Assembly: GCF_910592395.1 (NCBI RefSeq)
Contig: NC_088319.1
Span: 10,170,001 to 10,234,000 of the forward strand
Reading direction: 5' to 3'
Length of the DNA stretch: 64,000 bases
Source: Lineus longissimus
Taxonomy: Eukaryota > Nemertea > Pilidiophora > Heteronemertea > Lineidae
The notes below the pieces were generated by a model, which did no database searches, was not told the DNA's origin, and worked only from the letters and a program-made list of their open reading frames with translations. The stretch's first letter is position 1. Each line of letters opens with the position of its first letter. The translations under genes and the position numbers were made by a program. This document shows, in pieces, positions 1 through 11,284 of this stretch.

Positions 1-2411
1 CGCACTGCTCCTTCTTGTCAAACATCGTAGTGAAATCGTGGTACAGTGGGGCGTCCTCGAGGATTGCAGCTGGTCGGACAGACGTGAGGTGGAATGTGGG
101 CGGCTGCACTTCTTCGTTGATGTGCGATGGCAGATAGCACAGTTGTTGCGTTGCATGACAGCTGAAAGTGAATGTGATATCATAGAACTGAGGCGTATGC
201 AATGAGACTATAGGTGAAGTAGAAGCAAGGAGTAAAATGGGCCATGTTCCAGTGACTATAATATACAGAGTAAGGGCGCTGGGTGTTGTTAGATTCAGCA
301 TTGAATGTATTCCTCGTACAAGCGTGAATAGTGTGGACATACAGTGAGAGGTGAGAGACCCCTATTGACTACTTCTTGTAACTTTATCTTGGATATTATA
401 TTAGTATTGAACTTCTAGCCATGGAATATGAAGAAATTGAAGTTGTAGGCATGGAATATGAAAAATTATTCAACGGTGAAAGACATTATTCCATGAGGCT
501 TTGCCGTGATCGCAAAGGACGCGACGCGATTGGTTCACATGCTAATGAGGTATGATAATGATAATTACCTCTATAATGCTACTTGGATAGCGACTGTGTC
601 GTTCATTGCAACAGTGGTCTATGTCAATGTGTGCCTGCAATGTCAATGAAGTATGATGAGGTGATGACGATAGTGCAATTATTTAAATATTGGCAAGAGA
701 TCATACTACAACATAGGTCTTGTTTTTGACAGATGACTGTGCGACATTCCCATTGGGTCTTGTGAGAGTCAGCGCTGCATGTATTCCTTGTACAAGCTTG
801 AATAGTTGTGACGGACTTTGAGGGGTGAGAGACCCCTATCGGCTACTTCGTCTAACTTTATCTTGCCTACCTAGCTGCTAGCAATAGTGCCCCTTTATCA
901 AGAGTGAAACCCACTGTGCGGGGCTTAGAAATTACCTTTATAATCCTAGTTGGATAACCACTGTGTAGATGATTTGAAGAGTGCTCTGTGGATGTGTGCC
1001 TGTAATGTCAATGAAAGTATGATGAGGTGATGACGATAGTGGAATGACGAAATATTGGAAAGAGATCTATTCCTAGAAGAACATATGTCCTGTTTTGACT
1101 AGGTGGTGCATTTTTTAAAATCAGCAGTGAGCACTGCGTGTAACATGGTGGAGGCAGCGGAGATAATAACTGTGTCGAAAGTATTGTTATAGGGCCTTCC
1201 CTAGGCCCATGGGGTTAAATTTACAATCCACGATTGAAAAGACGTAGTTTGATCGCATTCAACTATAAATCCATTGAACAGTTGTGTTCCTTTAGTCAAC
1301 CGATGACCTTTTGTTGGGCCATGATCGGGGATTGTAAACTGTAAATGTATTATGGACTGGGAGACGGGGGAAACACAAGTGAAATAGACCAAAACAAGTG
1401 ATTTTGGGGCTTTGGTTTAGACGCATGCCCCACATGCGCCATGCGGGATTATACGGTTCATGTGAACTTGTTGACATCTACATGATCTAGTGCTGTTATT
1501 GGTCATGTCATGGTACATGGTAGGCCTAATCATCATGGCTATATGTTTCAGGAAAAGCTCGGAGTAAAATGAACTGCCGATGAATAATGATGTTGTTCAT
1601 GTTTACCATGTTTACTAGTACATGTACATAGCCATAGGGTATGCACTGGCCAGTGCACTTTCTGCACGTCGTCATGGTCATGTACGTGATACCTTGCATA
1701 TTTTGATTTTTGAATGCACATGCTTTTTGGGCAAAATCACTTGTACCAACACTAATGAATAATGTCTTCTTATCCCTATGACTCCATACACAGTGAGGGC
1801 ATTGTCCCATTCCCATCAAATGGTAACTTATTGTACCGTATTAGGGTGGAAGTTGGGGAGCAAATACCTACCGTTGCACGCCTGTCATAATCAGCAGTGA
1901 TGAGCTTAGCGCGATATGGAACATTCTTCAGAAACTCAAGCGAGGGAAGTCTGCTCATTAGCATATCTCGCGCACTGCTCCTTCTTGTCAAACATCGTAG
2001 TGAAATCGTAATGGAAAACGTCTGGCTTTGCGCCAGACGTTGAGACTAATAAGTGAAGAACTAATAGGTAAAGAACTTCTACTTGCGCGAGACTGCTCTG
2101 ATAAAATTATCATTGCAGAGACTACGGTGACGTACACATATATTTTTTACAATCAAAAATGCCCTCAAAAGACGACATGGAATGATTATTTTATTGATAT
2201 TTCCTACTATATACCTTCCAATTATCACTTTATACAAATAGATCGGCGTTAGGTCGCATGCTTTTCTTTCCTGGTGACACTATAAAGCAAAATAGTTGCA
2301 ACCCCGTAAATGCGCTATAAGTCCAATAATAAGTGACGGTGACCCGTTATAAATGTTTCGCCAGCTTCGCTTTTTTGCCGCTACGCGGCGCGTTGGGCCC
2401 TTGCGTCTAGC
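1..2411 (+). repeat. 3.15-kb non-autonomous interspersed repeat, truncated by window edge
   Basis: This stretch is, base for base over long runs, the reverse complement of 41123-43534, so it is a second copy of the same repeat in the opposite orientation. Its right terminus is a GC-rich end with a small palindrome, closing in GGGCCCTTGCGTC at 2399-2411; the same terminus closes the copies at 21382, 32735, 40777 and 41123. The last ~400 bp (about 2000-2411) is the most widely repeated part. I see no coding capacity on either strand. It has landed in a LINE reverse transcriptase, whose frame resumes immediately after it. The superfamily is unknown because no terminal inverted repeat or poly-A tail is visible. 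Confidence 0.8.
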
Positions 2412-2531
2412 GGAGGCGGTCAAAACGAGCGAAATGGGTATAACTGTTAATGGTCGTAACATCTCAATACTGCTTTATGCTGATGACATTATTCTAATTA
2501 GTGAGAATGAAGAGTCATTACAAAGTACTAG
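2412..2531 (+). pseudogene. LINE-1st element: reverse transcriptase core fragment (YADD)
   Basis: About 40 codons in one frame read as the RT palm of a non-LTR retrotransposon. They include the catalytic LLYADDIILIS motif near 2470-2500, followed by an acidic stretch (SENEESLQ) typical of the sequence after the YADD box. The upstream part of the RT lies beyond the 3.15-kb repeat and off the window. The downstream part resumes at 3836 after another interruption. It is a broken piece of one LINE whose C-terminus and 3' tail run to 5217. Confidence 0.8.
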
Positions 2532-3835
2532 CATATACCCATGGAGCGGGCAAAGTTGAAATGTAATATACATTAGTTAAATGGGCACGATGATTGAGCT
2601 ACATTAAATTTCTAACGTTACTGAAGTTTTATTAAAGGTTAAACACGAAATTAACTGCATTTAGGGACTTATTGCTGCTATCTACATGCAACCCCCAATA
2701 GATTGATTGGAGTACGCTATTTTGCACAATGCATTGAGACCAGTGACAGCAGGTCCTGTTCCAAATAAGGCCCTCACATATAAGGCATATCACCTACCCA
2801 CTCCCGTACCCAATGCCACTGTCGGACCAAAGCCAGGCGCATGGAGAGATGCAGAACGCAATTCAAACTGACAACATCAGTCAGTAAAGAATAAAACAAA
2901 GAGCAAGCGCTGGCCACTGTACATATTTTGTCCATCCTGGCATAACTGTTTATTGATACCCTGACTGCATGTTCCGGTAGGCCACTCTGCAGAATTTGAG
3001 ACAAGACCACTAATGAATATTCATAGGTTGGAGGGTCGAGGCCTATCAATTAGACGAGTGCATGTTTTTTACTCTCAAGTACATATTTGGAGAGGTATTG
3101 AAAAAATATTTGCTGTGGCAAGTCTACAGATATAAAGAAATTATTTGATGAAAAAATTAATTTCGAATTTTGCTAATTGGGTAATAGGGGGCGTGTTTTG
3201 AGTTTTTTCTGCCAGTTGGCTGAAAACAGTGGAAATATCAAAGTCTGTCTAATTTGTCGATTATAAAAAAATTTCCGTGGTCAATCACCAATTTCCATCG
3301 CACCAGTTACTCGCAAGACTAACCCGTATATCATATCCGAATTTCAGTTTCACTACTTGACGCGTTCTTTGATGCGTCGCGGTCAAACATTGACAATTTA
3401 ACTGCTAAAAGGCTTAAAAAATCAATTGTGGTCTTGTCTCATTTGCCTCATCACTCAGGTCAGTGTTTCTCGAATAGAACTAAAATAGAACAGGTTAATC
3501 ATTAATCTCCCTGCTAATACCCTGCACCATGGACCAGGTTGTATAGCACTACATACGCGCTGGAAGCTAATACTGATGTGGCAGGGAGAATATGCGTGAA
3601 GTTTGTGTATGCTCTTGAGAATGAGCGGAGCTCTCCAGTCAACGTGCTCTCTGAAAAGTTGTTATTTATTCCAAAACCGTCAAGATATTCGACGTATGAC
3701 ACCCTCAGTGACACTCTTACTTATGATCCACACCTACGAAACCAAAAGTTGCAAGAATTCGACGCATTTTCGAGGCCCAATTTTGAAACAAAAATCGCCT
3801 CCTATTTAGCGGCCACAACGCGCATTACAGTATAG
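2532..3835. other. Unidentified 1.3-kb segment splitting the LINE
   Basis: This segment separates the RT core from the RT C-terminal half. Short matching sequence at the two junctions (CATTACA at about 2516 and again at about 3825) suggests an insertion with a small target duplication, but the exact edges are unresolved. It holds only short open frames on both strands, for example 3539-3835, none with a motif I recognise. I see no terminal inverted repeats, LTRs or A-tail. Confidence 0.45.
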
Positions 3836-4973
3836 ATGATAGGAATAGTGGAAGAGTGGTGCAAGAAATGGCGCATGTCTGTTAATGCTGAAAAAACCAA
3901 AGTGATGCACTTCCGCCGGAAAAGTGAACCTCCAACTAAATTTCATGTTCAATGCAACCCAGTTAGACTTAGTGTCATCTTATCGCTATTTAGGTACGGA
4001 TCTAAACGACACTCTTGATTTTACTCATACTGCGGAGGTTCATGCAAGAGGGGCTTCTAAAGTGTTAGCTGGTGTACTGGCTAAACATTTTTCTACTAGT
4101 CGTGGACTGACTTTCAATACCTACTGTCGTCTTGTGGAGGCCAAGGTTGTCCCAGTTATGGACTATTGTTGTGGTGTGTGGGGATTTAAGACATATAGGC
4201 AGTGTGAAAAAGTACATCTGAGAACGATCCGTGCATTCCTAGGTGTTGGTAAATTCTCTGCGATACCTGCGCTAGAGGGTGATACGGGATTTACTCCTCT
4301 ACGTATCAGACAACATATAAAGATCTGCAAACTCTGGTTCAGGTTATTGTCTTTACCGGATGACAGGATAACTAAACATATCTTTCTTTGGGATTATGCA
4401 GAATGTTTGAGAGGTGTAAACAACTGGTGTTCTGGCGTGAGATCAATTTTCGAGAATTGTAATTTGCTTGATCATTTTAACAATCCGAGTGTGCAAAACA
4501 GAGTGAACGTGAGGATTATTCTCAATAGAATTAAAGACATACTGATGCAACAATACACGGACCTATGGAGCGCTCAACTGAATGCTATGCCAAATCTCCG
4601 AACCTACAGGTTACTTCAGCAAGACTTCTGTGTTAGTGATTACGTTTGTTTACCGCTTTCCAGAGCCGGGCGCTCTGCTCTCGCGAGAATTAGAAATTTA
4701 ACTTTTCCGCTTAATATAGAACTTGGTAGATACCGCGGTATTCCGCTTGAACAGAGACTGTGCCGTAATTGTGACCACGGCTCTATTGAGGATGAATACC
4801 ACTATCTGTTGGACTGTCCTAATTATGTAAACGAAAGGATGGACCTCTTTCGAAATATTTTGACACGGACCGGTATTGACATCCAGGCTCTACCGGACAG
4901 ACGCAGTCAACTCGGCTTGCTTCTCTCGGACTCTGCCACTGCTGCCCTTGTCGCGCGCTTTCTTCTTTTTACT
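3836..4973 (+). pseudogene. LINE-1st element: RT thumb and C-terminal CCHC domain
   Basis: This continues the split LINE. About 40 codons from 3836 carry the W-C-x-K-W-x-M-x-x-N-x-x-K-T-K motif that follows the RT palm. A frame change near 3950 leads into a 350-codon frame (3924-5000) with the S-Y-R-Y-L-G strand motif and a C-terminal zinc-finger-like C-x2-C...EDEYHYLLDC motif at about 4760-4820. The organisation matches the C-terminal half of APE-type LINE ORF2 proteins; I cannot assign the clade. The frame ends in an 18-G run. It is dead: the 5' part is interrupted by two insertions and there is a frameshift. The second LINE in this window (18.8-28.8 kb) has the same type of C-terminal domain, so the two are probably relatives. 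Confidence 0.85.
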
Positions 4974-4991
4974 GGGGGGGGGGGGGGGGGG
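4974..4991 (+). repeat. 18-bp homopolymer G run
   Basis: Eighteen consecutive G residues lie at the end of the LINE RT frame, followed by about 120 bp that is G-rich on the plus strand with several GGG clusters. The run is prone to slippage and assembly error, so the exact reading-frame end is uncertain here. Confidence 0.95.
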
Positions 4992-5217
4992 CGATTCTGA
5001 GCTGAGGGTTCGGGGTCGGTTCTTGGGTGGGTCAGCGGTGTTTGGGCTTGGGAGAGTCAAGTTGGGAATAAGTCGGTGGGGCCGGGATTGTTGTCAATGA
5101 AGAGGCAGCAGCCATGATTTAAAAGAGTTTGATGATGTTATAGTGTCTCGTAAGCCTTCATAGGCTGGCATTATTGTACGTAATGGTGACACTTTAATAA
5201 ATAAATACATATATATA
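4992..5217 (+). mobile_element. 3' tail of the first LINE
   Basis: Non-coding 3' region of the LINE. It ends in a short AT-rich tail (AATAAATAAATACATATATATAT at about 5195-5217), after which the sequence becomes identical to 34918 and 50907. Copies B and C read straight through this point, so the LINE inserted into copy A at the sequence equivalent to position 34916. Confidence 0.75.
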
Positions 5218-5357
5218 TAGGAGAGAGCATTACACATGGTGGAAGAAGTGGTAAAGAGGACAGACGATTTGCAAAAAGAAAAAAATGTGTTGTGGAGTGC
5301 AGTCAAGACGCAAGGTCGAAGTTGGTAAATGTTGCTTTGACTGAACTGAGTAGCATA

Positions 5358-5401
5358 AACAGGGTGGTTGCCTGTTGAAACTTGCCTGCAACCACCCTGT
5401 T
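5358..5401. repeat. Conserved hairpin with 14-bp arms (copy A)
   Basis: Arms AACAGGGTGGTTGC (5358-5371) and its exact reverse complement (5388-5401) flank a 16-bp loop. The same hairpin occurs in copy B at about 35059-35102 and, with one changed base per arm, in copy C at about 51047-51092. Confidence 0.85.
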
Positions 5402-6099
5402 ACTGTTCCTGGTATACAAATACTTCAGCGTGTTCGATATCTAGCGCCGTGCTTGTGGATAGGCTAAGCTAGGAATCCCACGCCTGGAAGTGCCTGCCTA
5501 TATGAATTAAGCCCGAACGCTCTCGCGCTAGGCTCGAGTAACAGTAAGGCAAAGTAGCGATAAAAAAGAATGACCAGACAAAATACCGGGTGAGCGTAAA
5601 GTAATCACTGACCTTACTGACCAAATTATTTACATGATTATATCAATTACTTCCATACCTATAATATTCTATGTTTGCCAAAGAACTGCAGTCTGACGCA
5701 ATGAAACAAACTTGTGTACATCGTAATGCCGGCATTTGTAGGATCGTCTGTCATCTTTTCTCAAAATCTTATCCGGCGGCCATTTGATCTCGGGATGACA
5801 CGTAAAGCACTCCGAGGGTAGCCCATTATATAGCCTCGGTCTGCTACGCTGTACATCGAGGCTATGTACTAGCTCGAAAAAAGCCAGGAATTCCAGCCCA
5901 AACGAGTTTAAGCTTAAGCCATGATGAAAAACAGGAAAACCCCTCGGTGTAAAAATACTTTGACGTCACAAGGCTAGCCAACCAATCAGGTCATTGCTTC
6001 GTCAATCATTTTCGCAATGACACTTCGCACTTTGTCCTTTTTGGGGACGAAGCATTGGTCTACTCCGAGGGTCGCTCACTACGGCCTGGCGCGAGATGA

Positions 6100-6356
6100 G
6101 GCGTCAGTACCAAAAAGAACGCCGTGACGCTTACACGTGCTTACTTGCGCTTAGTAATCGATCGGCCATTGCAGACTATAACCCCATCTGTTCCACGAGT
6201 TTGGAATCAGGAGAGAGTGACCTGCGCCCCTGCAATTCCGAACCGAAGACTGTCAGCCAAATCCAGCCCAGGTGCCCTGACCTAGCAGCCGTAAGGGAGG
6301 AGATCTGGCCATCGGGAACCTCCATCGAGGACCAGTTGTTCGATGACCAGGACCGG
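6100..6356 (+). pseudogene. Decayed LINE C-terminal remnant, copy A, split
   Basis: This is homologous to 37800-38087 and 51790-52080, where the sequence reads as the end of a LINE ORF2 with a CxC...H-x4-C motif, a CPDLAA(L/V)REE segment and a final stop. In copy A the frame is further mutated. It is also interrupted after 6356, and its last ~40 bp reappears at 7406-7443. No intact upstream RT is present, so it is a truncated old insertion that was duplicated with the surrounding segment. Confidence 0.6.
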
Positions 6357-7405
6357 TGTAGAAGTTTAAAATGTCCTAGGATAGAATGCCCGGGAAACAA
6401 AGTAGCCATTACGACAATGAAGCATTGTCACGACCACGTAATCATAGAACTTGTCCGTGGCACGACATATTCATCTTATCACAGTATCATTTTTTCTCTG
6501 AAAGAAAAAACGCTGTGAATTGCACTGAAAGCGTCGCAGAAGTGGCAGGAATCAAGAACCATTAGCAATAGTCTGGACTAAAATGCATGTATATAATTTT
6601 ATTGAAACAACAAATGATTGCAACCCATGAACACAGGCTATAAAATCGTGCGTGATATTGCTATCGACACGGATGTACACGACATTCTGAAAATGGAGGA
6701 AATAACCAAACAGTCATGGAAATTTCAGTTCCGCCATTCAAATGGACTGGCCTGGTTTCATGGCCATTCCAAAATATCCTCAATTGATATAACAATATGT
6801 GTTCACATCCGGAGGAAGTACATATATGTAGATCGGTCTGGTTGGATGTATGATAATGTTACAAGCCCTTCGATGACATTGCTTCATTTGGGTGGATAGT
6901 TCAGTGTTGCTCAAGTTGGTGACCTTGACAACACTGGTATTTAATCGCCTGCTTTCTGTGCGAGGAATAATCACCAAGACCAATGTTTTTGTGTGGTATT
7001 GGAAAATCTAGAAAACAGTGTCGATTGGTCATGTCAAGCAGTGGTGGATTTTGAGGGTTGCGCAATAAGTACAAGCCTTCTCACTTCAGAGCAACAATTT
7101 AAAGTGCTTTGGTTCAAGTTAAGCAGGTCCCAGAGATGGCCGGAAAACCACATATTTTGAACTTATATATCAACTTATTGCTTGGTCAGGGTCCTCGTAC
7201 CAACCTGGTTTCCAAGATGGCACCTTCACTGATCCCAACCCCTTCTAAAGATTTTTGGATCCGCTACTGTCAAATAGTTTTTAATACGATTGCATGATAT
7301 ATTACACCTATGGAATTTTGAAATGTCATGAAACAGCATATAGGACTTCACTCTCCAACCAAGGGCAAGGGGAAGGAAGACCAGTTGTACGATGACCAGG
7401 GCCGG
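6357..7405. mobile_element. Copy-A-specific 1.05-kb insertion
   Basis: Copies B and C are continuous across this point. In A the 27-bp sequence at 6330-6356 (start GACCAGTTGTTCGATGACC) is repeated at 7379-7405 with two mismatches, flanking about 1.02 kb of sequence absent from the other copies. The long flanking repeat looks like a target duplication or a recombination scar. The segment contains a 93-codon open frame (6618-6899) with no motif I know, and no A-tail or inverted termini. Confidence 0.6.
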
Positions 7406-7443
7406 CTAAGGCAGACGACGGCGTACATCGCTAGAAGGTACTA

Positions 7444-7795
7444 ACCTTCCAAGAGAAAACAAAGAAAAAGAAGAAGTAATTGATCATGCCATCTGAAACC
7501 CAGCCTGCATGGTAAAACTTAGCGCCTCCCTGCGAGATCTCGTGATATTTGGGTGGTCGATCGCTCTGCTCAACAGAAAATGTAGCTACAATCCAACCTC
7601 GCGACAGGAATGGGCGGAGGCGCAATGGCTTGGGATAAGGCTGCCTGAAACCAATTAAAAAGGTATTTATATAATGCATGATTTCGTTTGGAAAGTTCAG
7701 ACAATTGTTTACGAACAATTGAACAAAACTATCAATGAGAATAACTAATGATATGATCAATAAACATACATTTCCGATCAGAACGTTTTTTGTCA
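7444..7795. other. Non-coding 3' region after the LINE remnant (copy A)
   Basis: This follows the stop codon of the LINE remnant and is conserved in B (38088-38440) and C (52081-52440). The minus-strand open frames here run antisense across the LINE end in all copies, and I treat them as chance frames. It is probably the LINE 3' UTR plus host sequence. Confidence 0.4.
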
Positions 7796-8030
7796 CATGG
7801 GCCGACTTCGATTGCTTACTCGAGTCTCCCCGAGTGACTCGGGGAGCAATCGAACATAGAATTTTGCTCGGGTGACTACCCGAGTGACGTCATATTTGAC
7901 CTACTTAGTTCCTCGAGGACTACCCTGGACCGCACAGGAGTGGGTTTTGAATTACCCGCAGAACACGTGATTAATCATGGCTGCCAGCAACTTGTAAGCA
8001 CGTTTTCTGATGTTCTATGTTTACAAAGTA
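7796..8030. other. Copy-A-specific 235-bp segment with strong hairpins
   Basis: B and C read directly from the left flank (ending GTCACA) to GTTTACAAAG; A carries about 235 bp between. It contains CTCCCCGAG-TGA-CTCGGGGAG nested inside a CGATTGCT/AGCAATCG outer stem (about 7808-7852), and a second GCTCGGGTGACTACCCGAG hairpin at about 7865. The two share the CCCGAGTGAC word. No clear target duplication was found. Confidence 0.5.
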
Positions 8031-8159
8031 TGCACATAAGTTGGTCTGCGTTCTACATTTGCTTAAGCTACATATCGTTCTAGTACATATAATTTCAAAA
8101 CATTTTCCCCACTACAAGTGATAATCATGTGCAAATTCTGAGCTTATTCTTCATCATAA

Positions 8160-8400
8160 TGTCATATAGGATTTGTAAAACCTAATAAAGGAATAAAGGA
8201 ATCCTAATAAAATCATGATTGTTAGCGGGATCCTATATATAAGTGGAATAGGTATCCTACATAAAGCTGGTTTCGGAATTGTATATGCTTGGTAACAGAA
8301 TCCTAAATAGGCTTAGCAATAGCATCTTATTCATACGCTTGTTTAATAACGGAATGTCAGCGGAATCCTACATATGCTTGATAAGAGAATCAAAGTTGTT
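8160..8400 (+). repeat. Degenerate ~26-bp tandem repeat (copy A)
   Basis: Imperfect repeats built around GGAATCCTACATAGGCTTGG recur 6-8 times with spacing of roughly 25-30 bp. The same block is in copies B (about 38615-38830) and C (about 52610-52830), and a short piece lies at 44905-44990. Nothing coding is visible between here and 9170; that stretch is AT-rich and collinear in all three copies. Confidence 0.6.
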
Positions 8401-9214
8401 AGCACGCTTATGAAAATACAATACGGATTAATCTTCGCTTTTATTACTTTCCCATGAAAAAATGCTCACTGGGCTCTGGAAGCGGTATCAGTAGGCGAGA
8501 CAGTATTAATTGCGTTTCTTTGGCCGATAAGATTTAAGTCAGAGTTTTCAGATGAAGGCTCAATGGTAAAATAGTTATCGTGTAAATAACTAAAAGTTTC
8601 TAGTTATTTTTACTACTCTGGTAGTTCCTATTGTACCAAATGTGAAATTATATATTTAAACTATCAAAATAGCAATTCTTAGCCATTTTGACCCTCTCAG
8701 TACGGGAAATGGCCCTCTTTTTCGCCAGGCCTGAGATGGGACTGGCCGAATATCCGTTTCTCTTAGACACTGCAAGTTTGGAGCATGTCATATCGACATC
8801 AATCTTTTGAACAGGATGACGAGATTCCTCTTACTAGCTGTTTAATTTCCACTGGCTGTTTGGTTCGTGCTCAGGTGAATTTGAAACGTTTTAAACTTAT
8901 TTTATAATTGATTAAATAGGAACTACCAGATTGAGGTGTTTTTTTCAATCAAAAATGGAATCAATGGATGTAGATTACCTTGATGGATGCCTTACATTTC
9001 CCCCTATATCAAAAATCCCCAGTTCAGGATTAGGTTCTTTAAAATGAGAATGATTTAAAACCCAACGGCGAATTCTTTTACGTTTTGGTAATGGTAACAC
9101 AGCACGGAATTTCTTTTTACGTCCGTCGTACAATTTTTGGCGGCAGCTCCCCGACCCCCTAAAGAAATGGCCTCAGAACTCCGCTCCCAAAGTTAGTGTC
9201 TTGTCCAAGCTGTC

Positions 9215-9290
9215 GGCTGCCCAGTCACCTCCTATACTACATAAGTAGTTTCCATCAACAAATTGCACAAAAAAGGAAAAATTCAAAATC
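9215..9290. repeat. Left arm of inverted repeat bracketing the satellite block (copy A)
   Basis: About 75 bp here (containing TGCCCAGTCACCTCCTA and ATTGCACAAAAAAGG) matches the reverse complement of about 10985-11085. The pair brackets the satellite array and ~1.4 kb of other sequence. Equivalent left arms lie at about 39690-39770 and 53690-53760, and right arms at about 40735-40776/44271-44345 and 56235-56340. Confidence 0.65.
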
Positions 9291-9506
9291 CACCTTCGTC
9301 GCCCCTTTGAAACAATTCTATTCGCGCTTATTCGACGGCAAAGTACCAGCAAATTCAAAAGCGATTGACGGAAGGGTATTATTGCAAGATAGTTTTTATT
9401 TTAGGCAAGTGCCTAGTTCCATTTTCTCAGCTCAGATGGCTGCACCTGACAGTGACGACAAACGACTCAAACTGATATGACCATGTCATTTGAAATGTAA
9501 AGTCTC

Positions 9507-9872
9507 GCTACACTACAGCAATCCAACACATCCCTAGCGGTAGACAGGTTATCTATCGAACTCGGCTACACTACAGCAATCCAACATGTCTCTCTTGTGG
9601 TAGACATGCATTTCATCGAATTTCGTTACACTACAGCAATCCAAGACGTCCCCAGTGGTAGACATGTTAATTATCGAACTCGGCTGCACTACAGCAATCC
9701 AAGACGACGTCCCCAGTGGTAGACAGGCTATCTATCGAATTGCGCTACTAACACTACAGCAGTCCAACACATCCCCAGCGGTAGACAGGTTATCTATCGA
9801 ACTCGGCTACACTACAGTAATCCAACACGTCCCCAGTGGTAGACAGGCTATATATCTATCTATCTTACCTAC
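9507..9872 (+). repeat. 58-bp satellite array, copy A (~6 units)
   Basis: Tandem units of about 58 bp contain the words CACTACAGCAATCCAACAC, GTCCCCAGTGGTAGACAGG and CTATCTATCGAA. Units vary at a few positions (CACATCCCCAGCGG versus CACGTCCCCAGTGG). The array sits at the same place in copies B and C, with about nine units in each. Confidence 0.9.
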
Positions 9873-9879
9873 AGCCTGT

Positions 9880-11150
9880 ATATACTGGTAGCATCATTCA
9901 TCAATGTGGTCGATGCAAAGTTTAAAGAAAAATAGACAGTGATAATCGAATTGATCGAAAGTCACTATGAGTATTGTACAATCGATATCGGTCAATTCAG
10001 ATCTTGGTTCAAATAACGTATTTCTTTCAATTACTTCAACATGTTTAAGCGTATGACATGCTGCTCTCTAGACGCACGGAAATGCAACACTTCTCGCTCA
10101 CCTTGGGCAGGATGTCTATTGAACTTCGCAGGGCTAATTTTGAATAGAAAATTGCTATGAAAAATTTCAAGAGTTTGAACAAAGCACAGACCATGGCTTG
10201 ATACTGCACGGCTAAAGTATATTCACTTATAGTCAGGATGTTTGTCTTATTTCGCTGAGCACATCTGTACATAGCAAAACAATGCTTTTGACACGTTCAG
10301 GAAGCCAGGTAGGTCAGGCGAAGCCCAAGATTTCCCAGTACAACTGCAGGTCGCTCAAAACACGGAACAAAAATCCTGACATAGGCTGGAAATGACGTAC
10401 CGTCTTACTATCAGGGTGACGTTAAAGCGGCAATGAGCGGCTTTTTACTTCAATAGGTTTATTCTTCTTCTGTTTCACACTACACTTCTGAAAGTTATGG
10501 ACGGTTAATAAATCTTATTCTAGTGCTCGAATATCTTTCCCGCTCACGGAAGCCGCCGGAATTCCGTGATGTTATTTAGATTTCTCCTCGTCAACAGGCT
10601 CAGTTAATACAGTGAAGGCAGCGTTGTTTTACCGGCCTTTGGGTGGCTAAAGCCTTGCAAATTACGCATTCTTTCCCAATTCTCTTTTTTTTCGAGGCCA
10701 CGGTAGGAAAAGAATTCGAATGTACGCAGTGTATTTTCATGTGTTCAAACGACACCAAGTATATACGTCACCGGCCACCGAGGTTGATTGGGGGGGGGGT
10801 CTTCCCGATTCGCTTAACATCAAGGACAAATATATATCTACAGCAAGACGTCAGAGTACAATGTAGATCAATGACTCAAGGCAGGCAGCGCCTTACAAGT
10901 GCATCGGTCCACTTGTAGAGGATCCACCCATGGAGGGCTAACTCGGGTCGAATCGGAGTCAACATCAGAAGAGCGTGATAATTTGGCAACATTTAAATTT
11001 TTTTTCCTGTTTTGTGCAATTTCTTGATGGAAACTACATGTACATGTACTTAATATGTAGAATAGGAGGCGACTGGGCAGTGGACAGCATGGTAATACTG
11101 CCCATAATAATATCATTGGACCGGCTTTAAGTCCAACCACGGCATGCCCT
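9880..11150. other. Non-coding part of the duplicated unit (copy A)
   Basis: Collinear with 54536-56400 (C) and 62462-64000 (D). It includes a ten-G run at about 10790 and a conserved stretch around 10640-10920. Only short open frames occur, and they are not consistently conserved between copies. It serves as the empty-site reference for insertions in C and D. Confidence 0.55.
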
Positions 11151-11153
11151 TTA

Positions 11154-11284
11154 GGCACTTTCTCCATAGAGCTATACCCTATACTACACTATACGCGAAC
11201 AATGGCTTCACAAAGGGTGCATGACCATGAAACTATTGTTCGCGTACAGTATAGTATAGGGTATAGCTCTATGGAATAGGTGCC
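11154..11284. mobile_element. 131-bp MITE with TTA target duplication (PIF/Harbinger-like)
   Basis: Two ~50-bp inverted arms (11154-11203 and 11234-11284), containing CCATAGAGCTATACCCTATA, flank a 30-bp centre. TTA is duplicated at 11151-11153 and 11285-11287. Copy C at 56391-56410 shows the uninterrupted site with a single TTA. Terminal GGCAC and a TWA-type 3-bp duplication fit the PIF/Harbinger superfamily; that assignment is inference. Confidence 0.85.

Noticed and set aside
2411-2414. CTAG at the end of the 3.15-kb repeat, suggesting a Helitron 3' end
   Set aside because: Other members end GCGTC followed by unrelated bases (AAGT, TTGG), so CTAG is flanking sequence and not a conserved terminus; no Rep/helicase was seen.
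7431-7796. Minus-strand frame conserved in A, B and C (also 38017-38478, 52229-52471)
   Set aside because: It runs antisense across the end and 3' UTR of the LINE remnant, its length differs between copies, and conservation is explained by recent duplication.
7977-7997. ATGGCTGCCAGCAACTT followed by GTAAGC as a gene's first exon
   Set aside because: Short, copy-A-only, and with no downstream partner exon in frame; chance cannot be excluded.
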